From assembly GCA_009767595.1 (NCBI GenBank), contig VSDK01022142.1:89577-153576 (forward strand): a stretch of DNA of 64,000 bases, given 5' to 3'. Below the pieces are notes generated by a model that saw only the letters and a program-made list of their open reading frames with translations, searched no databases and was not told the DNA's origin. The number at the start of each line of letters is the position of its first letter. Positions within the stretch are counted from its first letter, which is position 1. Made by a program: the position numbers and the translations under genes. Below, in pieces: positions 54,161-64,000 of the stretch. The DNA is from Symbiodinium kawagutii. Taxonomy: Eukaryota > Sar > Dinophyceae > Suessiales > Symbiodiniaceae.

Positions 54161-54786
54161 CACTGTTGCGCCGACTCTCTGGCAACCTAATAGGTATAGC
54201 AACGGAAAATGCACCATTTCTAGATGATTTAACTGTTGGGAACGGCCATTTTCCGTTGATTGGTGGAGGGTATGTCCCTACCAGCATAATCTTGGACTGT
54301 ATATCAACATTATCAACCATTCTTTCATCATATATCAACCATTTTCCATTCCAACCAGCTTCTCAAGCCATTATTGCCCGTTCAGAGCGTTATATTACAC
54401 ACGTTATAACCATGATTAAGTGCCCATTAACCACATACCGCCCTTATATCGGCCATACTGCATCAACATAATGTATCACCCATGTACATCCATATACCAA
54501 TTAATATAATTATCACCCATATATCAACCACTCATAAACCATATATATCAACCATCTAGTCCATAACCCATGTATCACCCACTACCAACCATATACCAAC
54601 CATATATCACCCACATATCAATGACCAACCACATATCAAGCATTCTTCCCTACCTCGTTTGGTCCAAGGACGCACCACCGAGGAAACCGCGGTGTCCTCG
54701 GCTTCTGGCGGTGCCAAGGGCGGAGCTTCATCTTCCGAGCTCGAGGATTCGAGCGCCTCACAAAGGCAACGGTTGGGAGAAGCGAC
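54161..54786 (-). CDS. two joined exons, unknown protein
   Basis: Exon 54654-54786 (acceptor CAGCCTGTCCCAG|GTC, donor ACGAG|GTAGGG) reads VASPNRCLCEALESSSSEDE, APPLAPPEAEDTAVSSVVRP and leaves one base. Exon 54161-54277 (acceptor TATGCTGGTAG|GG, donor CAGTG|GTATTC) needs one base and reads TYPPPINGKWPFPTVKSSRN then GAFSVAIPIRLPESRRNS. The join is in phase across a 376-base TG-rich intron. The acidic exon at 53370 may follow, but its phase needs another exon between. Confidence 0.55.
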
Positions 54787-55302
54787 CTGGGACAGGCTGG
54801 TTGTGATGGTTGATCTGTGATTCATGCTGGTCGAAATATGTTGATATAATTGATTCATAGTGATTGATATGTTGATGTAATTGATATATGATTCGTTGTG
54901 GTCAATAATGATTCTATTTTTCTGCCCTTCTTTTGCGCCTGCTGTCAATCTCCAGACCCTTCAGGTACACTGTATGTATAATTGTTGAGATAATATGATT
55001 CTTATGGCAAATTCATAGTTAATTCATCTTTCATGAGTCGTCAATGATGAATTGTTTATCTAAGTGTGTCCGCAGTGTCATACATCTCTTGTGCAAGGGC
55101 GCGGAGACACAATCACACATACTCTACAGATTCCTGAATCCATTCTTCCTTTCTACAGCGTGAATACAATGCAATGCAAAAACCTGTCTTCAGCGATCTG
55201 AAAAAATATCACTGAACAAATGGCAACGATGAAATCTGATGGAGCACAATCCTTCCTGCATGCTTCCTGAAGAAGTGATTTCTCACTAACAACTTTGGAC
55301 AC

Positions 55303-55485
55303 TTAAAAGTTTCGACCATGCAAACCACATATCATCCGCAAGATGCACAAAGCAAAAACAACCAACTCTTGAAGGAACATGGATGAAAATGGATTGATAT
55401 TGATTAAAATGATAACTGCTTGGCATTGAAGTCCCAACCACCATGCCCAGCCCTCCCGGAGCTCCACCTTAGGTTCTGCCATGTC
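55303..55485 (-). CDS. terminal exon, hydrophobic tail
   Basis: Acceptor CGCTTGCCTTGTCAG|GAC, then DMAEPKVELREGWAWWLGLQ then a hydrophobic stretch (QELVVFALCILRMICGL) to a stop, 60 codons in phase. Possible C-terminal membrane anchor. Confidence 0.45.
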   Translation of the reverse strand, partial: DMAEPKVELREGWAWWLGLQCQAVIILININPFSSMFLQELVVFALCILRMICGLHGRNF

Positions 55486-55714
55486 CTGACAAGGCAAGCG
55501 GTGACAGCCAGGCTTTGGCATCACCTTTGAAACCAGTTCTGGTTACTGGAAGGGGCTGGGACAACCTACGGGTAGCGTTGTCTGTGAAAGAACCCCAACA
55601 AACATGGGAATATGATTGAATGTGAGTACAAACACCTGAGAAGGTCAAAGGGCTGTGCCAACAGCCCTTTTTCGAGGGAAGGTGCTACAGGGCATGCACG
55701 TCCAGCCACAAACA

Positions 55715-56430
55715 TTTAGGCACAGCAACTGTTTTACAGGCACATCGATGCCGAAACCCTTAGACACAGGAATTTTAATGGGCCTTGGCCCAGGCATATC
55801 CGAATGCAAACGCTTAGGTGCACTTTCTGTATTTTGATGTGCCTAGGGACAGGCACAGTCAGGTGCACACGTTGAGGCACAACAGTTATGCAGGAGGGGG
55901 TTGGGTTCCGAATTCACTTCCTAGGGATGGACATTGCACTCCAATAACAGCGTGATTTCAAACTCCATTGGCAAAAACCAAAACTTTCTCCTGTCTTGGG
56001 CCTTCCAATGCTGGTTGATGCTTGATGCTTGGCGCCTGTTGTACGAGTACTTGCTCTCATGCACAGGTTTTTTCCCCGCTCCAGCTTGTGCCTAAACGCG
56101 TGTAGGTGGACGTTCCAACCCTTTCTCTCCGCACAAACGCGATGCCTACAGGTTTGTACCTGGATATGCCTGCCCCTAGGCCTAGAAAATCATTGCTGCG
56201 CTGGCACGTTTGCGCCTGGGTGTACCTGCCGTTAAGCACCGTAAAGCTGCTTTGGCCAAACACTTGCATCTGAATGTTTTTATCACTTTCAACAGTTGCA
56301 CCCAAACCTTTGTACCTGGATGTGCCCGCCCTTAGGCACATTAAAATTCCTGTGCCTGTATGTGCCTAAAAGTTTGTACCTGCATGTGCCTCCCTCAAAA
56401 CTGCCTTGCCTAAAGGTTTGGACCTGGAAC
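55715..56430. repeat. GTGCCTAA-type repeat array
   Basis: About ten imperfect copies of a motif around TTAGGCACAG and TGTGCCTAAA, linked by GGTTTGTACCTGGATGTGCC spacers, with the polarity changing near 55900-56080. The clearest copies are at 56290-56420. No gene seen. Confidence 0.6.
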
Positions 56431-56587
56431 TGTTTGGACCGGGAAGCTTTTGAATTTCTTGTGCGCAATACATGAAGCAAGGGGGCCTGTATATTTCAGT
56501 GGCAGCTGCGGGGCGAAACCCCTGGCTCCCAACCAGCTCCCAACCAGCTCCCAGCTGCTCAACGGACACTGACTCGGTGCCAGGTCG

Positions 56588-57170
56588 CTAGGCTGGTCGG
56601 TCGGCTCGCGTGGAAACAGCTGCGCTTGCAGCTTGCTGAGCACGTACCGGCTGCGGCACCACGTGATCTGCCATCCCACAAGTGCACACCAGGACATACC
56701 AGGACCATTCATCACAGTCAACCAGCAATGCCCTGGAAGTTGCGAAGAAAATCGATGAGCATCCGGTAGATGGATCCATATCAATCGAGTAGCCATTTGA
56801 TGTGGGTGAATTGGCAGCAAGTGACCTCGTGAAACTGCTGTGGGTTTACACCTGGTCCCAAGGCAAGGCATCTGGGATTCCCAAACCGCATGGCTTTCGT
56901 GCTCAGCTGCGTGGTCACCTGTGGCCAGGAGTCACAAGACCGATCATGAGCCTTCAAACGAGGAACCACCACTGATGGATTTTGAGCACCCGCAAATGGT
57001 CCAACGGTTCGGTCATATTCCTGTTCCACTCGTTGATGAGGACGGTGAACAACAGGGCCCATGATAGGTCAAGACCTGCGACCACCCCAGCGACCTGCAG
57101 CTTCTTCCAAGAGGTCTTTGCTCCTGGACACATGGGGCGGATTTCAAGCGGGACTCAATGGCATGCGTGG
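56588..57170 (-). CDS. coding-like stretch, exon structure unresolved
   Basis: Several minus frames look coding in turn: EQEYDRTVGPFAGAQNPSVV to SCDSWPQ (56940-57020, ending at a GTGACC donor), then CSSIFFATSRALLVDCDEWS and VVPQPVRAQQAASAAVSTRA to TAG at 56588. An upstream GAKTSWKKLQVAGVVAGLDL (57060-57130) may be another exon. This may be one gene with short introns or a broken element. Confidence 0.35.
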
Positions 57171-57517
57171 TTCAACAATCCAATGCGACATGACACCAAC
57201 TTCAATAAAGGTTGGCAACCACGAACATCACTGATGGTATGGCAAAAACCATATGATATAAGTGAATGATTGTCAATGATGACTTCCAATTATCAGAGCC
57301 ACAATGAATCAAACAATAGGCGGACTTCATCCAAATTCACCGGTCCCTTTACAAATCCAATGGTTCAGGGCCTATGGGCTCAACTGCCAAACATTTATCA
57401 TAACAATTCCTGACAAAATGACAAACAAAAACAAATTGTTGACCAACACAAGATCGCATGGAGATCGCCGCGGCCCATGCGGAATCATCAAACGCCAACT
57501 TAGCCCAACCACCAAAA

Positions 57518-57952
57518 TCACTTGGAAACCACAGCTGAGTGAACTCCATCCCTAACATCCCACCTGGCTTGCTGCAGGCCCGAACTTGTGTACAACTTCA
57601 GCGCGCCAAAAAGGCACACCTGAGGGCTGTGTGGTGACAAGTTCAATCTCTGAGTGACCACAAATTCCACAAAAGTCCACAAACTAAGACTTTCCAAGGG
57701 AAGCTGGCCTCGATTCCTGAGGACTTGGAGGAAGGGTGACATGTCTGCAAAGACGCCCCTCAATTGCCAAGTCGCGGTGGCTGGCTGGAAATTCGCCGGG
57801 TGAAACTGAAAGGTCACCTGGGAGGTCTCTCTGGGTCGGGAGGGGGATGGCTTTGGGACTTGAACTGCCATGGTTCCAGGTGTTGGCCTCGGCCCAGCAA
57901 AACGATCTTCAGGTGTAACAGAACTTTGTAATGGGATCTGTGTAGGCGTCAT
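57518..57952 (-). CDS. 144-codon frame, unknown protein
   Basis: From an ATG at 57952, or an acceptor just before it (CGTGCATAG|ATG): a Pro-rich head (PKPSPSRPRETSQ), then VTFQFHPANFQPATATWQLR, FADMSPFLQVLRNRGQLPLE, LWTFVEFVVTQRLNLSPHSP and VCLFGALKLYTSSGLQ to TGA. One of the most protein-like frames in the right third. No family recognised. Confidence 0.6.
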   Translation of the reverse strand: MTPTQIPLQSSVTPEDRFAGPRPTPGTMAVQVPKPSPSRPRETSQVTFQFHPANFQPATATWQLRGVFADMSPFLQVLRNRGQLPLESLSLWTFVEFVVTQRLNLSPHSPQVCLFGALKLYTSSGLQQARWDVRDGVHSAVVSK

Positions 57953-58186
57953 CTATGCACGTACCATGATGGTTGATGATTTGTGCTGGTTGAGGACTCT
58001 TGGTGATACGCCACGCGGGTCATTGGTTGGGACAGCACCAACCACGCCATGGCCAGTTAATCGCCAAGGAACGAAGCGACCGCCGCGGTCCAAGAAGTTG
58101 AGCAGCTTCATCTCCAAGTACTCCAGCCTCAGGGCAGGGCTTTTCGACAAGGCAAGCTGGGTCTCTCTCTCTCTCTCCAGCGCCAT
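57953..58186 (-). CDS. possible first exon, helical
   Basis: From the ATG at 58186: MALERERETQLALSKSPALR, LEYLEMKLLNFLDRGGRFVP and WRLTGHGVVGAVPTND. Probably ends at a donor near 58010. It may be the start of the gene continuing at 57952. Confidence 0.4.
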   Translation of the reverse strand: MALERERETQLALSKSPALRLEYLEMKLLNFLDRGGRFVPWRLTGHGVVGAVPTNDPRGVSPRVLNQHKSSTIMVRA

Positions 58187-58389
58187 CTCCCAGGTCCCTC
58201 AAGCGAAGGGGCGCGCGGGAAGCTGGGTCATGCCATAGGAATTTCTCACCTAGTCTTTTCAGGAGGGATTTGATTGTTCGGTGAACTTCTTGCGGCTCAA
58301 CATGGCATCAGGGTGATTCATTGATGATTCCCACGCAAAGACCGATACACACACAAGATGTAGGAAGTATTGCCATATGTACATATCAT

Positions 58390-58487
58390 ATGGACATCTT
58401 CTCAAACACCTGCCATGCCGTCCTCCCTTCTGTGGGGCGGACGCCCAAGGGAGCAGGTACATGAAGAGAACCGTCACTTCCGATGGC
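58390..58487 (-). CDS. short exon, unknown protein
   Basis: After GTGGCTAAG|GCC the frame reads AIGSDGSLHVPAPLGVRPTE then GRTAWQ, with a GTGTTTG donor or a read-through to a stop. The plus strand is open too. Confidence 0.35.
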
Positions 58488-59055
58488 CTTAGCCACGTGA
58501 CAGAATCTCATGGCAATCCCAGAAACAGTGTTGGACAACAAGGGTTCAATACTGGTCAATGATGGTCATGCAATGAAAGCAATAATGCCAACAATAGTTT
58601 AACCATAGCCATCTTATCATTGCCAGTATGTTTTCAAGTAGCGATGAATAGTGTTTAACCAACCAACTATCTTGCTAAAACCATCGGCAGTTCAACAATG
58701 AATTGTCAGATTGTTAGCGACCCGCCCAACCCCGGTACAAATCACAAATCATACCCGAGAAATCCTGGTTTGTTGTTTGGAGTCGATTTGGGGGACCCAG
58801 GCAGATTTTCATACTGATGGAAATACTATGGCAGCCTAAACCTCAACAAAAGACACCCAAAATGACATGGACGGATTTCTGGCTAGCGCAAATGCTGAAA
58901 CGACGAGCCGTGACTAGCCAGGCGCAAATGAGCAAAAAACACCACCTATCAGCAGATCAGCGTACCATCAGAAATCAAGCACCAGGAATCAGCCCACCAT
59001 AGCCTACCATCTCCAACTGCCACCAAAATGCCACCATCTCCATAGCCACCACCAA

Positions 59056-59189
59056 TCAGCCTACCATCTCAGTCATCTCTGACCGCTGAGCTGGCGGCAC
59101 TGTGACCTCAGTGACCTCAGCGATCCACTCCTGGGGCTCCTGACACTTCAAAGTCGGGACTCGTGAAATCGCAAGTGCGGAAGGTACAC
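59056..59189 (-). CDS. terminal exon, unknown protein
   Basis: Acceptor GTCGCGGCTTAG|GT, then VPSALAISRVPTLKCQEPQE then WIAEVTEVTVPPAQRSEMTE to TGA, 43 codons in phase. An internal GTCACTGAG duplication gives EVTEVTV. Confidence 0.5.
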
Positions 59190-59754
59190 CTAAGCCGCGA
59201 CGGCCAGTGTGGGACGAGATGCATGATGATGAACATTTGATTACATGAAATATGAATAATTATACAAAATATTACAATCAGTAGTGGTCATTATTAAAGA
59301 TTGTGAAGGGATATGAAGGGTCAGTCAATGGTCAATATGCGTTAGTTTCATTGTTGTGAATGGTTATATAGTTGAGATATAACGGCTATCACATATCATT
59401 TACAGTTTACCATGACTGGCAACACTTGTTTCCCGCTTGATCATGTTCAGACTATGACACTTGCCATGAAATGGCGCGGGCAATTCCGCCAAATACATGC
59501 TTCTTTCATTCCGGGTCACCCAAGTCGGTGGAAAAGTAGAAACATACTGGGCATGTGGACATTGTTCATCTGAGAAGTCTGAGATTCTGCGGCGCTGGGG
59601 ATTGCAGTTTGGAGTTCACTTGGTACACAAGTGAGCTTCAAAACATTCTAAAACAATGTTCAAGACCCCTGATGGCCACGGAATCTGCAACCAACGAACA
59701 CTACCCACACACCAACTAGCTGAGCAACATCTCTAGATTTATCAGTCTAAATCT

Positions 59755-59891
59755 CTAGAAGCCAAGCAACAAAGAAGTTGTTTTTTCCAACTTCTGCTCG
59801 CAACTCCTTTCCGAGCTGCCCAACATGTCCGCCACTTCTGCTTCTTCTGCACTGGCTTCGGCCTGCCTCAAATGGTCACATCGATGCAGTT
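59755..59891 (-). CDS. terminal exon, helical
   Basis: Acceptor GTATGAATCTCAG|AA, then LHRCDHLRQAEASAEEAEVA then DMLGSSERSCEQKLEK and TAG, in phase. Acidic amphipathic helix. Confidence 0.5.
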
Positions 59892-60114
59892 CTGAGATTC
59901 ATACAGTCTTGACTGTAGCGGGCCTTGACCCTCCAATAGCCAACCAAGAATGAATAGCTTTGGCAGCTACTGATCCTGTCCGTCATGGATCAATATTATT
60001 GATGCTCTTGGGACTCACCAACCATCTTGGTCACCAAATTCATGGAAGCCCATGAAGCTGTGCTCCATGAAATTACTGTAGGACCTGGGATGAACTAAGC
60101 GTCAACATCCATAG

Positions 60115-60190
60115 TATTCTGTTAGTTGACCATGAATTTGCACAAAACACGATATTCTGTTAGTTGACCATGAATTTGCACAAAACACGA
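60115..60190. repeat. 38-base exact tandem duplication
   Basis: TATTCTGTTAGTTGACCATG and the next 18 bases occur twice without change, so the event is recent. Confidence 0.95.
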
Positions 60191-60206
60191 CAACATAGCT
60201 GAATGA

Positions 60207-60326
60207 CTAGCTTTGATCAAGTATCAATTCACCACAGTCATCCTCATCCCACTGAAGCCTGAACTGATGCCGCGCTGGGGCACTGGCTTCAAAGTCTGGG
60301 GGTTGATGTCCAAACCTGAACGGCAT
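60207..60326 (-). CDS. terminal exon, acidic end
   Basis: From an ATG at 60326 or the acceptor GCCGTTCAG|G at 60315: MPFRFGHQPPDFEASAPARH then QFRLQWDEDDCGELILDQS to TAG, in phase either way. Confidence 0.45.
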   Translation of the reverse strand: MPFRFGHQPPDFEASAPARHQFRLQWDEDDCGELILDQS

Positions 60327-60714
60327 GGAACCACCGTGCCATCCATGGATCATTAGTGGTGAATTGTTGATATTGATGCTTCATATCACTGGTTGAAAGT
60401 GATATCGCATCTGTGTTTTATCACGTTCAAGATCCTTCAAGAACGATGCTTCGTGATGATTGATCGTGGTTGCTGACTGCTAATAATGCTTCTCATGATT
60501 CATGATCAGTACGTCTGTTGGTCCCGGTAGTTCCCCACAACCACGAATGACAGTGAGTGATGGCCAATGTTGATCAATCGACTACTGCTGATGGTTGGTG
60601 ATGATTCATATATGGCAAGTGACGGTAAATCATGGTGACTTATGATGGTCAATCACTAGTGCAATTGAAAAGTAAATCATGTCAGCATATGTCAGCGTAT
60701 GTGGCACCTGTAAA

Positions 60715-60822
60715 TCACCAAATCACGGCTGAAAATCTGCCGAAGCGAATCTGGTACGAAAAGGACAAAAACTGCATACTAACTGCTGGACCAACTATCT
60801 CTACCCCGGGGTCCGCAAGAAC
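60715..60822 (-). CDS. terminal exon, unknown protein
   Basis: Acceptor GGTCATACTTGTAG|GTT, then VLADPGVEIVGPAVSMQFLS then FSYQIRFGRFSAVIW and TGA, 35 codons in phase. A 119-codon plus frame (60632-60991) lies antisense and is the alternative. Confidence 0.4.
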   Translation of the reverse strand, partial: VLADPGVEIVGPAVSMQFLSFSYQIRFGRFSAVIW

Positions 60823-61209
60823 CTACAAGTATGACCTAAAAAAGCACGCCTACATTAAACAAACACACATTGAAACACTGCACACATTGAAACACTGCCA
60901 TGTACGTGGCTTCTCTTTCGACAGGAAAAATGACTACTTGTGGCTTTTGTGCTTCATCTGGTTCACCAGTCACCTCACAAACGCAATGTGAATCACATGT
61001 CTTCCACTGGACTGCAGGGGTATCCGGGCCTATGGCCCGAGCGCCACACCTTGGTTGGGTGAGAGCTCCGCTAGAATCCGCTAGAACAATATCGAAACAC
61101 TGGCTTGGCTAGGTGTGAACAACTGGATGTCTTTGTGAGAAACAAAAATCTACAACCTCTAGTTCCCCTAGTGAAGCTTCGGACAGTGGGCGAGTTGGGC
61201 AGCAAGGCA

Positions 61210-61290
61210 GTTTTGATGTGCCTAAGGGCAGCCAAATCCAGGTACAAACGTTTTAGGCACAGCACTTACACAGTACCTGAGGGCAGGAAC
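61210..61290. repeat. GTGCCTAA-type repeat
   Basis: TGATGTGCCTAAGGGCAGCC, GTACAAACGTTTTAGGCACAG and CAGTACCTGAGGGCAGG give one copy of the motif found at 55715-56430. Confidence 0.5.
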
Positions 61291-61447
61291 ATCGAGCGAC
61301 AAACAAACCGTTGGGATCTGTTACGCACAAGCTGGAGAACGACACTTGCTGCGAAACAAGCAATAAGTGAGACCGGGATATACTAGGCACCAAGCATGAA
61401 CCGACATTGATCCACAACTGCAGCAGTTTTGCGAGTATCTGGCAATG

Positions 61448-61674
61448 TCATGCAATGTCTATCTTCAAACATACTGCCGTTCCCATGGCGCACTTGCCAA
61501 GTCTTAGCATTCTCTGGGCTACTTTCCGTGGTCCATCCCCCCAGCCTTGGAGGAAGCCAACCACGGGTCCTCCCGGGTCCCCGCACTTGGCTGCTTCGAC
61601 GCACCAACCACCCAGGCCACAGCCCAGATCACAGGCGACGTCCCCTGGGCCGACCTCGGAGGTCCAACAGCCAC
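61448..61674 (-). CDS. exon with SAM-methyltransferase-like motif I
   Basis: Acceptor CATGAGGCACCAG|GT, then 74 codons in phase: EVGPGDVACDLGCGLGGWCV then AAKCGDPGGPVVGFLQGWGD and a basic end to TGA. DLGCGLGGW followed by a GxVVGF strand resembles motif I and the next strand of FtsJ-type and other class I methyltransferases, although the usual acidic residue of strand 2 is not evident. Two other minus frames and two plus frames are open, so the frame is inferred from the motif and the phase. Confidence 0.4.
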
Positions 61675-62034
61675 CTGGTGCCTCATGCCATGAGACCGCA
61701 AAACAGATCCAGAAAAAACCAAGGCTACTTCTATACTATATCTTACTATTACATATATTTGAAGGCTATATACTACTTACTTAGCCTTCAAGATAGACAT
61801 GACGCTTGCAGAAAACAAGACATTGAGCACTGCAAAGAAATAACAGTGGAAATGCAAGAAGATCAGTTGCCTTTCTTTGGATTGAACCATCGCACCACAC
61901 CTGTATGGCCAAAAGAAAGGGTCTTGTTCAACCGCCCTGAGTGGCATCTCAAATGAAAGACTATATATCTAAAGAAATTCTCCGACCGTCTTCAAGACCG
62001 GAATGAAGTGCAAGCGTGACGAGAACAACTGCAA

Positions 62035-62098
<64 letters not shown>

Positions 62099-62121
62099 AA
62101 CAAAAACAACAACAACAACAA

Positions 62122-62210
<89 letters not shown>

Positions 62211-62220
62211 CCACCACACT
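62035..62220. repeat. (GAC)n(AAC)n(AGCAAC)n microsatellite
   Basis: About eleven GAC units, then AAC, then a long AGCAAC tract. Read as protein it gives poly-Asp and Asn/Ser runs, but nothing around it supports a plus-strand gene. Confidence 0.95.
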
Positions 62221-62287
62221 CAGCAACAAAAAGAAGGAAATCATCAACAGCTTCAGCTACAGCAACGGAAACAACAAAACCAATACA

Positions 62288-62488
62288 TTAGGACCCAAGG
62301 CGATCATGGCAAACATGGAACCATCTCAGTCTGAACATCCCGAAATGCGACAATGCCACGTTGTGCAGGGAGGCATCCCTGGCCTTGAACTTTCGGAAAC
62401 TGAGGCCGCAAACATCTGCCAAAACACAGGCCTGTTGCAGCGCCACCTGTGCCAGGGCCAGTGCGTAGGTGGCCAACCGCCTTTGCTG
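62288..62488 (-). CDS. exon, helical, unknown protein
   Basis: After AATTGCCTTGAAG|CAG the frame reads QQRRLATYALALAQVALQQA, CVLADVCGLSFRKFKARDAS and LHNVALSHFGMFRLRW to a stop. A second minus frame (AAKAVGHLRTGPGTGGAATG) is open as well. Repeated Ala/Leu suggests helices. Confidence 0.45.
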   Translation of the reverse strand, partial: QQRRLATYALALAQVALQQACVLADVCGLSFRKFKARDASLHNVALSHFGMFRLRWFHVCHDRLGS

Positions 62489-62499
62489 CTTCAAGGCAA

Positions 62500-62820
62500 T
62501 TTTGTTGGATGATAGGATCATCAAAGTTGTGACTGGTTGACTGCCTCATTTCGGTAAGATCTTGACAAGTTATTCTTCCAAATCTGACCGAAAGCCCTAT
62601 GAATATGAAGATTTTGGGTTGACCCCTAGCGGTACCAACCAAGCACCCCAACGGATTGTTTCTTGGACAGGGAAACCACCCGTCTTGGGGATATTGTCAT
62701 TGATGGACCTATGTGTGCTGCATCACAGCTCCAGGTAGAATGGTTGCCAGCGCCCAAGGCAACCATGGTGGCACTATAGCTCCTATTCAGTGTGCTTGGT
62801 GTTTAATGCTGCGAACCAAA
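62500..62820. other. no gene seen
   Basis: Ordinary composition, no convincing frame or splice sites on either strand. Confidence 0.4.
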
Positions 62821-62825
62821 ATGAT

Positions 62826-63035
62826 TCATTGCTTGCCCTGATCACAAATCATCCAAAGAGTGCGCCAAATATGGGCACATTTTGAAATAATGAGGAGCGC
62901 CCTTGCCTGAGGTAGTAGGACGACATGATCCTTGGATCCTGTGCTCAACGTCTGAACCCCTCGGCTGGGTGCAACCCACTCCCACTGCGCCTGCGGGCAC
63001 GTGATCAAGGGGACGAACTTGCCGGCGTAAGGCGC
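62826..63035 (-). CDS. exon, unknown protein
   Basis: Acceptor CAATGAACTCCAG|GCG, then APYAGKFVPLITCPQAQWEW, VAPSRGVQTLSTGSKDHVVL and LPQARALLIISKCAHIW to a stop, 69 codons in phase. A plus frame (RDQGDELAGVRRLEFIEHMG) is the alternative. Confidence 0.45.
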   Translation of the reverse strand, partial: APYAGKFVPLITCPQAQWEWVAPSRGVQTLSTGSKDHVVLLPQARALLIISKCAHIWRTLWMICDQGKQ

Positions 63036-63466
63036 CTGGAGTTCATTGAGCATATGGGGATTCACATGGGTCCGCGCTACAACCGTGGACGAGATGACAT
63101 GGCAATGATACGTTCAAATGAAAATACGCTTTTATTCGACTGTGACTAAACATCAATAGTAAAATGTTTTTGATAACCACAGTTGTGCACAACGAGCGAT
63201 AATGATACATACTTGATAAAAGGTTGCTCTTGAAAACAATGGCATTTTTAGGTCTATAATTGAAGACGTGTCTAGATTTCCAGAGGGATCCAGTGGCTTG
63301 TCCTCTTTGCAAAGTGACGAGAAACCAAAGGTAGAGAAACCTGATGTCTAAATTCAAACAAAGTTGAATAGCATACAACGTCAATTTTTGCAAAAGAAAA
63401 CAGGCACGACAAACAAATCAGGTAATCAAAAGACGTGTCACATCAAGATCCAACAAACCTAGAAAC

Positions 63467-63905
63467 TCAATGAAAATCAGTGAAATATAAACAACTTCCG
63501 ATAGAGAAACCAATCGAAACAGAGATCGGCCAAATCACACGATGACCTGGAAGCAAACCCCGTGCACTGATGTGGAATGTACAAGCGTCAGGCTCTGGTA
63601 AGCAAGAAGAATCAACAACTACTGTAAACAAAGTGAACAAACAAAGAAGAACACCCAAACAAAACCAAACCAACAAATCAAACAAAATCAAGCAAAACGG
63701 AACAAAAGCAAACCAAACAAAACCAATCCAATCAAACACTGACATTAAGATCAAACCAAGCACATTAAGAGCATGAATCCAAACAACCAACGCCCTCGGT
63801 GGCAAAGTCGAAGGGTCCCACGCCTTCTCCAGAAAGCTGTCTTCGCCAAAGTCCATGCGCCTCGGGGAAGCTGCCTTCGCCCTGGCCATGGTTTGGCCCC
63901 CCAAC
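63467..63905 (-). CDS. exon near the window edge, frame uncertain
   Basis: Acceptor CACCCAAAG|G at 63905. One frame reads QTMARAKAASPRRMDFGEDS then FLEKAWDPSTLPPRALVV and stays open to 63467 through a hydrophobic, A/C-poor stretch that is probably intron. The other reads VGGPNHGQGEGSFPEAHGLW then GVGPFDFATEGVGCLDSCS and stops at 63765. The gene continues beyond the window. Confidence 0.4.
63650..63745. repeat. CAAAC-rich low-complexity tract
   Basis: Irregular AAACC and CAAAA words, probably intronic to the edge exon. Confidence 0.6.
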
Positions 63906-64000
63906 CTTTGGGTGGACACGGTCATCAACGGCGGCTGGTGACGTATGTACTGAGGAGTACATCGCCAAATAGGTTGTTTCAATTCGGCAATTTATATGCA

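Noticed and set aside
56588-57170. Retrotransposon remnant
   Set aside because: The frame changes suggested decay, but I see no reverse transcriptase, integrase or protease motif, so it is listed only as unresolved coding sequence.
60632-60991. 119-codon plus-strand frame
   Set aside because: A minus terminal exon (60715-60822) with a good acceptor and phase-matched stop covers the same bases. Kept as an alternative only.
62003-62512. Plus-strand poly-Asp/Asn/Ser protein
   Set aside because: It is the translation of a GAC/AAC/AGCAAC microsatellite running into the antisense of a minus exon.

Overview
The window looks like nuclear DNA of an intron-rich, repeat-rich protist, most likely a dinoflagellate (perhaps Symbiodiniaceae or a relative). 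The reasons are many short coding islands separated by low-complexity sequence, acceptors of the AG|G type, nearly every readable gene on one strand, and lineage-typical proteins such as a KGKGKG-rich tail protein and local duplicates of a repeat protein. I see no bacterial operons, phage, CRISPR array, rRNA or tRNA genes. The organism call is inference.

Almost all coding signal reads on the minus strand. I could follow about seventy islands, from 611 to the right edge. Most are single exons: an AG acceptor, an open frame, then either a GT donor or a stop. Exon ends were placed by eye, and the gene to which an isolated exon belongs is usually unknown. Nine neighbouring exon pairs join in phase (2320-2896, 3269-4639, 14827-15431, 25086-25486, 28974-29375, 32447-32925, 33490-34058, 44003-44520, 54161-54786), which supports the minus-strand reading. 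Several long plus-strand open frames lie antisense to these exons and are treated as shadows.

Layout, left to right. 1-541: a 54-base minisatellite that is open as an 18-residue repeat. 0.6-5.3 kb: minus exons. 6361-9180: the clearest gene, an ADP-ribosyltransferase-like head followed by about fifteen 44-residue TPR-like repeats. 9.8-12.3 kb: small exons and a foldback. 12.9-15.4 kb: exons resembling TMEM231, a ciliary transition-zone membrane protein. 16-25.5 kb: scattered exons and microsatellites, including a compact two-exon gene with a 47-base intron. 25764-27128: a decayed paralog of the 6361 gene with two frame breaks and an inverted duplication. 27.6-40.8 kb: many exons, a 10-N gap inside a microsatellite-bearing intron, and repeat blocks. 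41043-42440: a ubiquitin-like/coiled-coil/beta-sandwich protein. 44003-45449: a two-exon gene and a Lys/Gly-rich repeat protein. 45.7-63.9 kb: a dense run of minus exons, one resembling a methyltransferase motif I, with further microsatellites and dispersed repeats.

The genes do not form an evident pathway. The strongest biological themes are local duplication and decay of an ART-like/TPR-like family, consistent strand bias over more than 60 kb, and small repeat families (a 95-base inverted-repeat element and a GTGCCTAA-based repeat) scattered between exons.
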